DNA of 64,000 nucleotides from Bog-257 sp963805985 (GTDB lineage Bacteria > Acidobacteriota > Terriglobia > Terriglobales > Acidobacteriaceae), in the NCBI GenBank assembly GCA_963805985.1, contig CAWDWG010000001.1, forward strand, positions 310,001 to 374,000, given 5' to 3'. Made by a program: the position numbers and the translations under genes. Of the stretch, positions 35,246-43,297 are shown in pieces. A model generated the notes under the pieces. That model did not search any database. It was not told the origin of the DNA and saw only the letters and a program-made list of their open reading frames with translations. How positions within the stretch are numbered: position 1 is the stretch's first letter; every line of letters begins with the position of its first letter.

Positions 35246-35710
35246 ATGCGGCGAACTCGGACTTTGCTCGCGTTATGCATTGCAATCCATATTGTGGGAA
35301 CCACTGATTGTAGGCGCAGTAACCAATCCCCTATTGTTGTAAATCTGCTCCGTAACGAGAAGTCCCGGGCCTTTGGGATAACAGAACCCAAACTATTAGA
35401 GTTCGAATCGCAACATCCCAAAACGTCGTCCGGTAGGTCGATCATTGTTCAATCCATTTTGATGAATGAAGCGCAATTTGAGCGCACACTTGTGGACCAA
35501 GCTCAACTATCAGCAATGAAACCGGACTTAGTGGTGCTCGACTCGCCAGATCAAATCAGGGTAAGTTCAGCGATCGAAGCGGAGGCGGCTAATGCTACTA
35601 ATGTCTGCGGATCTATAACAAACTGTCCGGCATTCGTTCCGACGTGGGTTTCTGGCGAACGACTAGATGCGATACACGCTGTCCTTAAGGCGTTGTCATC
35701 CAATACCTGA
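35246..35710 (+). CDS. probable lipoprotein, unknown function
   Basis: 154 residues from the ATG at 35246; GGAGG 5 nt upstream decides this start. The N-terminus MRRTRTLLALCIAIHIVG is hydrophobic and followed by TTDC, an imperfect lipobox. The rest (SIIVQSILMNEAQFERTLVDQ, MKPDLVVLDSPDQI, CGSITNCPAFVPTWVSGERLDAI) resembles the first lobe of a periplasmic solute-binding fold but is too short for a full one. The DNA is clearly more AT-rich than its surroundings, suggesting a different origin. Confidence 0.55.
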   Translation: MRRTRTLLALCIAIHIVGTTDCRRSNQSPIVVNLLRNEKSRAFGITEPKLLEFESQHPKTSSGRSIIVQSILMNEAQFERTLVDQAQLSAMKPDLVVLDSPDQIRVSSAIEAEAANATNVCGSITNCPAFVPTWVSGERLDAIHAVLKALSSNT

Positions 35711-35954
35711 GTAGGAATGGGTGGCTGTAGAGGTGGAGGGGCGGTCACATACAAACGCTGGCCGCACTGGAAGCCCATGAAGCATGAGCTGATGAAGAGC
35801 CCACGAGACTTGAACCATCGGTGTGGCTGCGGCCGCTCGATGTCCACAAATCCGAGAATTACGTGTCCACAACTCCGAAAAGCGATGATTTTGGCCGTGG
35901 TGCCCAGCGGCAACAGCAACCAGCGTGCCAAACTGCCGACTGCCCGACATTTTC
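35711..35954. other. unassigned stretch with a direct repeat
   Basis: No gene supported. TGTCCACAA(A/C)TCCGA occurs twice, at about 35839 and 35863, in direct order 24 bp apart. A short Gly-coding patch (GGTGGCTGTAGAGGTGGAGG) lies at about 35720. Confidence 0.4.
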
Positions 35955-36485
35955 TTAGTAGCTACCATCCGCCCACGGCCCAGGAACGTCGATCCAGCTG
36001 GGCGTCATCGAGGCATCAAAGAACACGCTCGGGTTATAGGTCCGCAGGGTCAGTGACAGCATTCCTGATCCCTCCGCCGGCGCCCCGATCAGCTCGCTGC
36101 TGCCTGTCACCTCGCCACCGCTTTGGCTCCCATAGTTCTGCGCCGCCTGCCCGCTGAAAGGCGCGTACTCACACTGCACGATCTCCCAATCTCCGCACCA
36201 CTCCGGATAGTTCACGCTGTCGATCGTGATCACCTTCCCGCAGATCGGTCCTGGCACCGTGTCGCTCGACGCCATCCCGCTCTTCAGGATGTTCCACATC
36301 TCATCGACAGCCTCGCCCCACACGGTCAGGCTCAGCGTGATCGGAGGTTGCCACGGCGGAGGGGTGTCCCAATCAAGCAGCGTCGCCAGAAACGGGTTCG
36401 ACGGATCGAGGCCGCAGGCTCGATACAGCTCATACATCAACAAGCGATCGGCCTGATCGAACGAGCAGCTCGCGAAGTCGACCAA
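35955..36485 (-). CDS. protein of unknown function
   Basis: Up to 176 residues from a TTG at 36485 (AGG about 8 nt upstream); an ATG at 36437 is the alternative. It looks coding: ordinary composition, conserved-looking aromatic and Cys residues (ACGLDPSNPFLATLLDWD, ITLSLTVWGEAVDEMW, CGKVITID, YPEWCGDWEIVQCEY). The antisense frames are Arg-rich shadows. No signal peptide and no family recognised. It could be a C-terminal remnant, because a stop directly precedes the TTG. Confidence 0.45.
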   Translation of the reverse strand: MVDFASCSFDQADRLLMYELYRACGLDPSNPFLATLLDWDTPPPWQPPITLSLTVWGEAVDEMWNILKSGMASSDTVPGPICGKVITIDSVNYPEWCGDWEIVQCEYAPFSGQAAQNYGSQSGGEVTGSSELIGAPAEGSGMLSLTLRTYNPSVFFDASMTPSWIDVPGPWADGSY

Positions 36486-36733
36486 AGGCTATGACCTGCA
36501 GAGCGTCGGCGGCTGCAGCAGTGGCGGTGGCGGAGGGCCGATGTAATGGGCGCGTTCGTCACCATTGCTTATGTGGGGTGGGGCTTTCAGGTGTGGATGC
36601 CAACAGGCCCTGATCGCGGCATCGCCGACGTGACACTCGACGGCGTCGATTGCCCCCCAAAGTGGAATCTTGGTTCCCTTATAGCGCTTTCGTGTCATAA
36701 TCTTGGCACGCTTAGAGTAAGGTCGAGGCTTTT
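36486..36733. other. unassigned stretch before the two-component system
   Basis: The plus strand at 36487-36547 reads as a short open tail YDLQSVGGCSSGGGGGPM then stop, similar in style to the Gly/Cys end encoded near 34720, and may be a gene remnant. The leader at 36690-36733 has a CATAAT box at 36696 that could be a -10, but no well-spaced -35. Confidence 0.4.
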
Positions 36734-38506
36734 GTGCGCCCTTCGTTCGCACCGCGGTTTTTATCGCGGCTCAAGATCATCGGGCTGGACTACGACGATG
36801 TTCGCGTAGAGCACGTTTTGGCCTTCTCGCGGCTATTCGTAGCACTAACGTCGTTAGCGGCTTGGCTGTTTCATCTTGGCGGCATGGCAAGCCACTATCG
36901 GGTTGGTTTGGTATTGCTATTAGGCTATCTCGTCGCCAGCGTCGCGCTGATTATCCGGCTTCAGTGGCCCGCCGAGCCCAGTCACGGCTTTGTGATCACT
37001 GCGCAGATCAACGACATCGCATGGCCGGCGCTGCTATGCCTATTCGCTGAAGTTCCAAACAGCACGTTTTTTATACTTTTCCTTTTTGCCATGATCGCAG
37101 CTGCTTTCCGTTGGGGTTTCGTGGAGACCATGACCACCGCGCTGATCAGTGCGGCGGTATTGCTCTTGCACGCGACTCTAGCCGCTTACGGACCGGCGGC
37201 CATGCGCGGCATGTTTCTCACGCCGGCGGAACCGGCACGGCTGGTCATGCGTTGCGCCTTCCTGCTGATGGCGGGCTTCTTGCTGGGCTTCCTGGCTGAG
37301 ACCGAGAAGCAGCTCCGCGCAGAGATTGCGCTCACCAACCACCTTCTCTCTCTGGCTCGAGTTGGCAGCCGTTTTGCTTCGGTGCTGCAAAATGTTCTCT
37401 CGGAGCTGGGCCGTATCTTCCACAGCACCGCTGTTTACGAGATCTCGGCCCAGGGCAGTACCGGGCGCTCCTTTAAATGGGAGATCCCGTCCTTAAGCAA
37501 GCCGGTCATTCAGGTCCAGGAACTGGCTCCGGCAGAAAAAGATTCCGAGCTTCTGTCCGAATATCCTCACGCATTTTTCATGCATCGCATTCCTCCCAAC
37601 GGAGCCTGCTCAATCACCGCGCTCGATGAAGAAGGCCGCTGCCTACGGAATGGGCAGACCAAACATTTCGAAATGCCCTTGCCTGACGCGGAGTCGCTTC
37701 TGGTAGTCAGCCATGAGATGGGACGCGACTGGAGCGGCCGGCTGATTTTGGTCAATGCCCAGCTCGGCCGCCAGCGCGAGCACGAGCTGCGTTTTGCGCA
37801 AACCGTAATGCGACAATTAGCGCCGGTCCTGTATTCGGTGTATTTGTTTCGCGCGTTCCGCTCGCGAGCCGGCGCGACCGAGCGGGCCAGGGTCGCTCGC
37901 GAGTTGCATGACACCTCGATCCAGTCGCTCATCGGTATCGAGATGCAGGTGGATGTTTTGCGCCGGCGCAGCGCCGATCGCGCGCAGGCCGACGAACTTG
38001 AGCGCATTCAGGGCTTGCTGCGCCAGGAGGTTTTGAACCTGCGCGAGCTGATGCAGAGCATGCGCCCGGTCGATATCGGACCGCATCAACTGCTTGACTT
38101 TGTGGCCGAACTCGTAGAACGTTTTTCCAGAGACACCGGCATCGATGTGCGCTTCATCTCGGAGCTGCAGGAAGTTACGCTTCCTCCAGCTACCTGCCGG
38201 GAACTGGTGCGCATTGTGCAGGAAGCGCTGGTGAACGTGCGCAAGCACAGCCGAGCCCATTCGGCGATGGTTCGCTTTGGCTCGCAGGATGGTTTGTGGA
38301 AGTTAGTGATTTACGATGACGGCAACGGGTTTCCTTTCGCTGGGCGATTTTCGCTGAAGGAGCTGGATTGTCTCCGTCGTGGGCCAGCCGTAATCAAGGA
38401 ACGCATTCGCGCCATCGGAGGCGATCTGGTTCTCGAGTCGACTCCCGGGCACGGATCGAGGTTGGAGATTACCATTCCCCTGAAAGGATACGAGTCCCAT
38501 GGATAA
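36734..38506 (+). CDS. NarL-type membrane sensor histidine kinase
   Basis: 590 residues from a GTG at 36734. The N-terminal 190 residues contain about six membrane helices with no large periplasmic domain. A GAF-like cytoplasmic sensor region (about 205-370) follows, then HisKA_3 with the phospho-acceptor His in ARVARELHDTSIQSLIGIEMQ. The HATPase_c domain has the N-box EALVNVRKHS, G1 DDGNGF and GHGSRLEITIPL. It overlaps the response regulator gene by 8 nt, so they form one translationally coupled two-component system. Signal unknown. Confidence 0.92.
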   Translation: MRPSFAPRFLSRLKIIGLDYDDVRVEHVLAFSRLFVALTSLAAWLFHLGGMASHYRVGLVLLLGYLVASVALIIRLQWPAEPSHGFVITAQINDIAWPALLCLFAEVPNSTFFILFLFAMIAAAFRWGFVETMTTALISAAVLLLHATLAAYGPAAMRGMFLTPAEPARLVMRCAFLLMAGFLLGFLAETEKQLRAEIALTNHLLSLARVGSRFASVLQNVLSELGRIFHSTAVYEISAQGSTGRSFKWEIPSLSKPVIQVQELAPAEKDSELLSEYPHAFFMHRIPPNGACSITALDEEGRCLRNGQTKHFEMPLPDAESLLVVSHEMGRDWSGRLILVNAQLGRQREHELRFAQTVMRQLAPVLYSVYLFRAFRSRAGATERARVARELHDTSIQSLIGIEMQVDVLRRRSADRAQADELERIQGLLRQEVLNLRELMQSMRPVDIGPHQLLDFVAELVERFSRDTGIDVRFISELQEVTLPPATCRELVRIVQEALVNVRKHSRAHSAMVRFGSQDGLWKLVIYDDGNGFPFAGRFSLKELDCLRRGPAVIKERIRAIGGDLVLESTPGHGSRLEITIPLKGYESHG

Positions 38507-39173
38507 GAAGGAGCCGTCAGTGCGCATCGTCATCGCCGATGACCATACGATTTTCCGCGACGGATTGCGCCGCCTGCTGGAGGCGGAGCCCGAGTTGGAA
38601 GTGGCCGGCGAGGCTGCCGACGGCACCGAGGCCGCGGCCCAGACACGCCAGCTGAAGCCCGACATTCTGCTGCTGGATCTCGCCATGCCGCGCGTTCCGG
38701 GCATGGATACGCTGCGCGAGTTGTCCAACGACGGCAGCAATCTGCCCACCAGGATTATTGTGCTTACCGCAGCGGTTGAGCGGCTGGAGATCGTGCAGGC
38801 GCTGCAGTTGGGCGCGCGCGGTGTGGTGATGAAAGAGGCCGCCACGCAGCTGCTGATGAAAGCCATCCGCACGGTTATGCTCGGGCAGTATTGGATTGGC
38901 CGCGAGGCCGTGGGCGACATTGTTGAGTTCATGCGCACCAATCCCTCCGCCGACAAGCCATCGCGCAATTACGGTTTGACCAAGCGCGAAATGGATATCC
39001 TGACGACCATCGTTGCCGGGCTGAGCAACAAGGAGATCGCCAAGAAGTTTTCGCTCAGCGAAGACACGGTCAAGCACCACCTGACCAACATTTTCGACAA
39101 AGTCGGTGTAGCTAGCCGTCTGGAGCTGGCGCTATTCGCTATTAACAACCGTTTGACCGAGACGCCGAACTAA
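38499..39173 (+). CDS. NarL/FixJ-type response regulator
   Basis: 224 residues. The receiver domain has acidic residues in VIADDHT, phospho-acceptor D60 in DILLLDLAMPR, Thr in IIVLTAAVE and Lys in VVMKEA. The LuxR-type helix-turn-helix is LTKREMDILTTIVAGLSNKEIAKKFSLSEDTVKHHLTNIF. It is the cognate partner of the overlapping kinase. No obvious target genes adjoin it. A strong intrinsic terminator follows. Confidence 0.95.
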   Translation: MDKKEPSVRIVIADDHTIFRDGLRRLLEAEPELEVAGEAADGTEAAAQTRQLKPDILLLDLAMPRVPGMDTLRELSNDGSNLPTRIIVLTAAVERLEIVQALQLGARGVVMKEAATQLLMKAIRTVMLGQYWIGREAVGDIVEFMRTNPSADKPSRNYGLTKREMDILTTIVAGLSNKEIAKKFSLSEDTVKHHLTNIFDKVGVASRLELALFAINNRLTETPN

Positions 39174-39200
39174 GGGTGCGATCGGGACTTTCCTCGTGCT

Positions 39201-39228
39201 GGCGGCATCTGATGCCGCCGGTTTTTTT
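39201..39228 (+). terminator. intrinsic terminator after the two-component system
   Basis: GGCGGCAT CTG ATGCCGCC, a perfect 8-bp stem with a 3-nt loop, followed by GGTTTTTTT. It starts 28 bp after the response regulator stop codon. Confidence 0.9.
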
Positions 39229-39353
39229 CTGCGCGAGAGCAAAGTGGGCTGATCCGCGAGACTCCGCATCACGCTCCACCCGGAAGCCCGATTTTCTGCA
39301 TCTATCTCTATGCGGCCGTAAAACCGGCTGCCACATCTTCCCCAGGACGATCC

Positions 39354-39833
39354 ATGCCCAAGTTCACTGCGCTGCTGCGTACCCACAACGATGCTCTGCA
39401 TCTCGGCCGCGCGTTGCAATCGCTGCGGCCTTGTGACGAAGTTCTTGTCATCGACGATTGCTCCGAAGACGATACCGCGAAAGTCGCTCGGGAATACGGG
39501 GCTGTGCTCAAGACTGCCATTCCCGGCGTTTCGCCCGGCGCCTATGCCATGGATGCCGAGCACGAGTGGATCTTCTGTCTTCGTCCCAACGAATCTTTTT
39601 CGGATGGCCTGGAGGCTGCCTTGCTGGAGTGGAAGGAACAGGATCCGGCCACGAATGTTACTTGCTACAGCGTGCTCGTCCGCGAGGAAAGCGGCGAGGG
39701 ATGGCGCGATTGTCCGGCCGAGGTACGCCTGATCAATCGCAAGATGGTGAATTGGATTGGCGACGACATGCCCCCGGCGCAGCAGGATTGTGCCAGAATG
39801 CGCGGAGAATTGTTATGCTTCCACCATCCCTAA
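39354..39833 (+). CDS. small family 2 glycosyltransferase-like protein
   Basis: 159 residues. It begins like a GT-A fold enzyme: FTALLRTHNDALHLGRALQSL, then DEVLVIDDCSEDDTAKVAREYGAV, with the DDCSEDDT nucleotide-binding motif. The second half (EWIFCLRPNESFSDGLEAAL, AEVRLINRKMVNW) matches the continuation of short WaaE/KdtX-like glycosyltransferases but the protein is only half the usual length. It may be a minimal or inactive form. The prepilin peptidase gene follows 21 bp downstream and may be co-transcribed. Confidence 0.75.
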   Translation: MPKFTALLRTHNDALHLGRALQSLRPCDEVLVIDDCSEDDTAKVAREYGAVLKTAIPGVSPGAYAMDAEHEWIFCLRPNESFSDGLEAALLEWKEQDPATNVTCYSVLVREESGEGWRDCPAEVRLINRKMVNWIGDDMPPAQQDCARMRGELLCFHHP

Positions 39834-39854
39834 TCGAGGTCTTCGACCGAACGC

Positions 39855-40730
39855 TTGGACCTATTCCTGGAATGCGTGCTCTTCGTCGCCGGATTGGCAT
39901 TCGGCAGCTTCCTTAACGTTTGCATTAGCCGCATTCCTAACGACGAGTCGGTCGTAACGCCGCGATCGCATTGCCGCTCCTGCGGCGCTCTCATCGGCTG
40001 GCGCGACAACATTCCCCTGCTAAGTTGGATGATGCTGCGCGGCCGCTGCCGGCAATGCGGCGCTCGCTTCTCGCTGCGTTATCCGGCAGTCGAACTGCTT
40101 ACCGCATTGCTATTCCTGGCTTGCTATCTGAGTTTCGGCTGGAGCCTGCTGACGCTGAAGTTCTGCGTGTTTGCCTTCCTGCTCATCGGGCTTATTTTCA
40201 TGGACGCCGAAACCGGTCTCCTGCCGCGTGAGTTCACCTATGGCGGCATCGTGCTGGGACTGGTCTTCGCCTGGTTCGTGCCAACCAATTTTTCCCTTAC
40301 GGCGCTCGTGCTTCGGGCCTATGGCACGCAGACACACAACGCGCATTTCATCTCGCTGCTGGACTCGCTAATCGGTGGCTTGATTGGCGCAGGCTTCTTC
40401 TTTCTCGCGTGGGGGCTGTACTACCTCGCCCGCCACAAGCACGGCCTGGGATTCGGCGATATCGCCTTGATGGCCATGTGCGGCACGTTCCTCGGCGTAA
40501 AACTCGTGCTGCTGGTCATCTTCTTCGCTCCGTTGCTGGGATTGGTGTGGGCCATCATCCTTCTGGTACGCGAAAAGTTGGGATCGGCGAGGGAAGGTCC
40601 GGCTGTCGCAAACGACGAGAGGCCATTTCTCAGCCGCGAGATGCCATTCGGCGTCGTAATCGGCGCTTGTGCTCTCGCCGTCGTCTTCGTGGGTCAAGTT
40701 GTCTTGAAGTGGTATCTGCGGATGTTCTAG
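39855..40730 (+). CDS. pilD: prepilin peptidase / N-methyltransferase (A24)
   Basis: 291 residues from a TTG at 39855. Inner-membrane enzyme that cleaves and methylates type IV pilins and type II secretion pseudopilins. FGSFLNVCISRIPNDESVV is the family N-terminus; a zinc site CRSCG..CRQCG precedes the NPLLSW-like loop (DNIPLLSWMMLRGRC). The catalytic aspartates lie in FMDAETGLLP and GLGFGDIALM. About eight membrane helices. No pilus genes are in the window. Confidence 0.95.
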   Translation: MDLFLECVLFVAGLAFGSFLNVCISRIPNDESVVTPRSHCRSCGALIGWRDNIPLLSWMMLRGRCRQCGARFSLRYPAVELLTALLFLACYLSFGWSLLTLKFCVFAFLLIGLIFMDAETGLLPREFTYGGIVLGLVFAWFVPTNFSLTALVLRAYGTQTHNAHFISLLDSLIGGLIGAGFFFLAWGLYYLARHKHGLGFGDIALMAMCGTFLGVKLVLLVIFFAPLLGLVWAIILLVREKLGSAREGPAVANDERPFLSREMPFGVVIGACALAVVFVGQVVLKWYLRMF

Positions 40731-41263
40731 TGCGAAAGCTGCGGATCGGTGGAACGTGCAACACCATGGCGATGCGCCTTAGCGATCTGCTTCAAATGAT
40801 GGCTGGCGTGAGTGCGGTGAAAGCGGCGCCAATCTTTCGTACTGAGTGGGCCCAGGCTAGGATGGTCGAGCAGTTTAGCGTTGCGGCCAAAGCGCCGCTC
40901 GGCGTCGGCCAGCGTGGAGTCCAGAGCGACCAGCGCGTCATAGAAACGCCGTACCGTTTCCATGTCTAAACCATCTTTGGGAACTACCGCCTCGGGAGAC
41001 AGGTTGCCCGACGGCATCATGCCAAGTTTAGAGACGTATATCGTCCGCACGCGATCGCGCAGTGTCGGCTTGCCGCCCAGCGGCCTTCCCGCTTCCATCA
41101 CATTGCGAACACCCTTGGTTGTGCCTTTGAAGGTCAGCAGCAGGTGTTCCAGAATCTGACCGGACGACCATTTGCCGTCCAGCGCGCGATGCCAGTCCGC
41201 TTCGGACCAGTCACGCGTCAGTTTTTCCACCTCGCGGCGAATGTGTTCTAGTTCAGGAGACAA
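40727..41263 (-). CDS. DinB-superfamily protein
   Basis: 178 residues forming a predicted four-helix bundle of the DinB/DUF1569 type. WSEADWHRALDGKWSSGQILEHLLLTFKG carries the first His, and the C-terminal DWRRFHRTHASHHLKQIAKAH carries the metal-binding HxxHH pattern. Members are metal-dependent thiol transferases or of unknown role. The gene overlaps the convergent pilD end by 4 nt. Confidence 0.85.
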   Translation of the reverse strand: MSPELEHIRREVEKLTRDWSEADWHRALDGKWSSGQILEHLLLTFKGTTKGVRNVMEAGRPLGGKPTLRDRVRTIYVSKLGMMPSGNLSPEAVVPKDGLDMETVRRFYDALVALDSTLADAERRFGRNAKLLDHPSLGPLSTKDWRRFHRTHASHHLKQIAKAHRHGVARSTDPQLSH

Positions 41264-41470
41264 GTGTCACTCCGTGGCCCGGTGCGGAACAGTATCCCCA
41301 ATTTATTGGCACCACTATGCACCCAAACTCAAACTTCTTCAATCCATTTTCGCTCTACGCTGCTTTTGGCGCGAGAAGCACGTTAGTGACAACTCGCAGG
41401 TCCTTAACGAAAAGCTCATATTCGTGCGGTTCGGGAAAGTTGTCCGGAGCCATCTTCGATGTCGCAGCGT

Positions 41471-41902
41471 TTAGGGTTTTGGCCGCGCCGCCCGCGCACG
41501 CTTGGCCGCCGAAACTCGAACCGGGCCAGTGCCGGTCGGCGGTTTGCGATCGCCTTCGACCACCTGCTTCAACACAACTGCATTGTTACGCTCTTCGTCG
41601 GTTGATGCGTACACGAGAGTAACCACGCGGTGTTGCTTGCCCAGGTCGTAGAGCTGCTGCAAAGCTGTGGCTGCCTTCTCGGTCGAAAGTTCTTTGAGAT
41701 ACTTCTCCCGAAACTTGGCCCACTGCTGCCGGTGCGTGTGGTACCACGTGCGAAGCTCGTCGGATGGCGCAAGATCCTTGAGCCAGGCGTCCAGCGCAGC
41801 CGCTTCCTTCGTCAAACCGCGCGGCCACAGGCGATCCACCAGCACGCGAGCGCCATCCTCCGGCGAAGGCAGCTCGTAGACGCGTTTGATGGCGACCATC
41901 AT
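41471..41902 (-). CDS. DUF488 family protein (YeaO-like)
   Basis: 143 residues. IKRVYELPSPEDGARVLVDRLWPRGLTKEAAALDAWLKDLAPS is the clear DUF488/YeaO signature. WYHTHRQQWAKFREKYLKEL and VTLVYASTDEERNNAVVLKQ follow, then a basic Ala/Arg/Pro tail of about 25 residues. Function is unknown. The region 41264-41470 upstream of the DinB gene shows no gene. Confidence 0.88.
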   Translation of the reverse strand: MMVAIKRVYELPSPEDGARVLVDRLWPRGLTKEAAALDAWLKDLAPSDELRTWYHTHRQQWAKFREKYLKELSTEKAATALQQLYDLGKQHRVVTLVYASTDEERNNAVVLKQVVEGDRKPPTGTGPVRVSAAKRARAARPKP

Positions 41903-41976
41903 GCGAGGTGTATTCTAACTCTGATGGAGGCGCAGTGGCAGCCTCCGCACCCGCATAGAGGTTCCCGGACAGAACG

Positions 41977-42345
41977 TTGAATCTGCGACGCCTACGCTTT
42001 CCCCTCGTTGCCATCGCCAGCCTCATCGCAATCGTTCTCAGCGCCTGCGATGTCGAGCCGCGCAAGACCGATGCCGAGCTTGGATTGAATGTGCAGCAAG
42101 CTGCCGGCCGCAGAGTCTACGATGCCCGCTGCGCCGACTGTCACTTCGCCTATAGCAAGAGCAATCTCAAGGGGCCCAGCCTGAATGGGCTGTTCAAGAA
42201 GCCGTTCATGAAGAATGGCATGCCAGCCAACGACGACCGCGTGACTGACATCGTCCTGCTAGGGCGAGCCAAGATGCCGGCATTTCAGAACAAGCTGACC
42301 CAGCAGCAGCTGAACGATCTGATGGCGTATTTGCATACGCTGTGA
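41977..42345 (+). CDS. mono-haem cytochrome c lipoprotein
   Basis: 122 residues from a TTG at 41977. The N-terminal helix ends LSACD, giving a lipobox. One haem site CADCH sits in RRVYDARCADCHFAYSKSNLKGPSL, and the distal Met is probably in RAKMPAFQNKLT. The C-terminal LNDLMAYLHTL is the usual class I cytochrome c helix. Probably membrane-attached in the periplasm as an electron carrier. No oxidase or dehydrogenase gene adjoins it. Confidence 0.88.
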   Translation: MNLRRLRFPLVAIASLIAIVLSACDVEPRKTDAELGLNVQQAAGRRVYDARCADCHFAYSKSNLKGPSLNGLFKKPFMKNGMPANDDRVTDIVLLGRAKMPAFQNKLTQQQLNDLMAYLHTL

Positions 42346-42425
42346 GACGCGACTCGCCCGCCGCCTAAAGCCGGCTCACGATCAAAATTGAAGCGCTGGA
42401 CGCCGGCCTGAAGGCCAGCTCTACC

Positions 42426-42460
42426 CGACTGACTGCTGACTGCTGAGAGCTGACTGCTAT
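42426..42460. repeat. heptamer array (GACTGCT units) containing a stop codon
   Basis: Tandem 7-nt units (GACTGAC TGCTGAC TGCTGAG AGCTGAC TGCTA). The stop codon of the transporter gene (TAG on the minus strand, 42457-42459) lies inside the array. Confidence 0.7.
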
Positions 42461-42837
42461 CTTGCCAGCAACGCCACGCCACCGGCGACGAACAGCGCCG
42501 CGAGCCAGCGGCGATGGTCCACGCGCTCCTTCAGAAAAATCTGCGCGGCGAAGGCGTTAGCGATGAAGGTGAGCGACGCCGAAGCTGGGCCGATCACGCT
42601 CACGTCATCCCATGACAGCGTGACCAGCAGGCTGAAGAACGCCAGAGCCATGAAGAACAGTCCCAGCATGAAGCGCGAACTGGAGATGACTCGCCGGACC
42701 ACTTGAAACAAACCCTGTTCCCGGCGGACTGCGTCCAGGTCCCCGATCTCCTTCATCGCGCGCGACTGCAGCACGTCTCCCGTCGTCGCCGTTAAGACGA
42801 TCGACGCGATCCCGGCCCAGATGACTGGCGCGTTCAT
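42457..42837 (-). CDS. small EamA/SMR-type membrane transporter, subunit 2
   Basis: 126 residues from the ATG at 42837, four membrane helices. The pattern (WAGIASIVLTATTGDVLQSRAMKEIG, FSLLVTLSWDDVSVIGPASASLTFIANAFAAQIFLKERVDHRRW) is that of a half-size DMT transporter or ArnE/ArnF-like lipid-carrier flippase. It overlaps the preceding paralogue by 4 nt (ATGA), so a heterodimer is likely. Co-orientation behind hpnJ suggests a role with a modified lipid, which is inference. Confidence 0.8.
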   Translation of the reverse strand: MNAPVIWAGIASIVLTATTGDVLQSRAMKEIGDLDAVRREQGLFQVVRRVISSSRFMLGLFFMALAFFSLLVTLSWDDVSVIGPASASLTFIANAFAAQIFLKERVDHRRWLAALFVAGGVALLAR

Positions 42838-43289
42838 ACTTCGCTCCTCGAGCCCTTGTGTGAAGCGACATGGATTGCTGCGGATTCGGATTTTTCGCGC
42901 ACCTGTCGCGCTGGCTCGGTCAAAGGCGGGCCCGTGGCAACGAAACCCACTCCCACGGTGATCAGACCGATGCCCAGCCAATGCGACAGCGTGACATTCT
43001 CATGAAGGAAGATTTTGGCCAGCAGCGCCATCAGAACGTAGCTCAGCGCCGTGGCCGGCAGGACGTAGGTGAGATCGGCCCAGGACAGAGCCGTGAGATA
43101 GCTGCAGAAGAACAGAATCAGCAGACAGATTCCGAAAACGACCCACGGATTGAGAAGGACGGTGAGCAGCTGACGCCAGTTGGAGGTAGTGACGGCGCCG
43201 AAATCCCGCATACCGCGCGCCAGGCAGACATCGCCGGACGATCCGAAGATCGTCACCGCCAGCAGGATTAGGTACTTGCGGACGGTCAC
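42834..43289 (-). CDS. small EamA/SMR-type membrane transporter, subunit 1
   Basis: 151 residues, four membrane helices (YLILLAVTIFGSSGDVCLARGM, WVVFGICLLILFFCSYLTALSWADLTYVLPATALSYVLMALLAKIFLHENV, HWLGIGLITVGVGFVAT) and a polar C-terminal tail of about 30 residues. It is a paralogue of the next gene and starts 8 bp after the hpnJ stop on the same strand, so hpnJ and both transporter genes form one operon. Confidence 0.8.
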   Translation of the reverse strand: MTVRKYLILLAVTIFGSSGDVCLARGMRDFGAVTTSNWRQLLTVLLNPWVVFGICLLILFFCSYLTALSWADLTYVLPATALSYVLMALLAKIFLHENVTLSHWLGIGLITVGVGFVATGPPLTEPARQVREKSESAAIHVASHKGSRSEV

Positions 43290-43297
43290 GCCAAGGC

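Noticed and set aside
34720..36547. RHS/polymorphic toxin C-termini
   Set aside because: Gly/Cys-rich tails are suggestive, but no YD repeats, RHS core motif or recognisable toxin or immunity motif was seen.
36690..36733. Promoter for the two-component system from the CATAAT box
   Set aside because: The best upstream TTGGTT hexamer is 20 bp away, too far for a normal sigma-70 promoter, so the site is not called.
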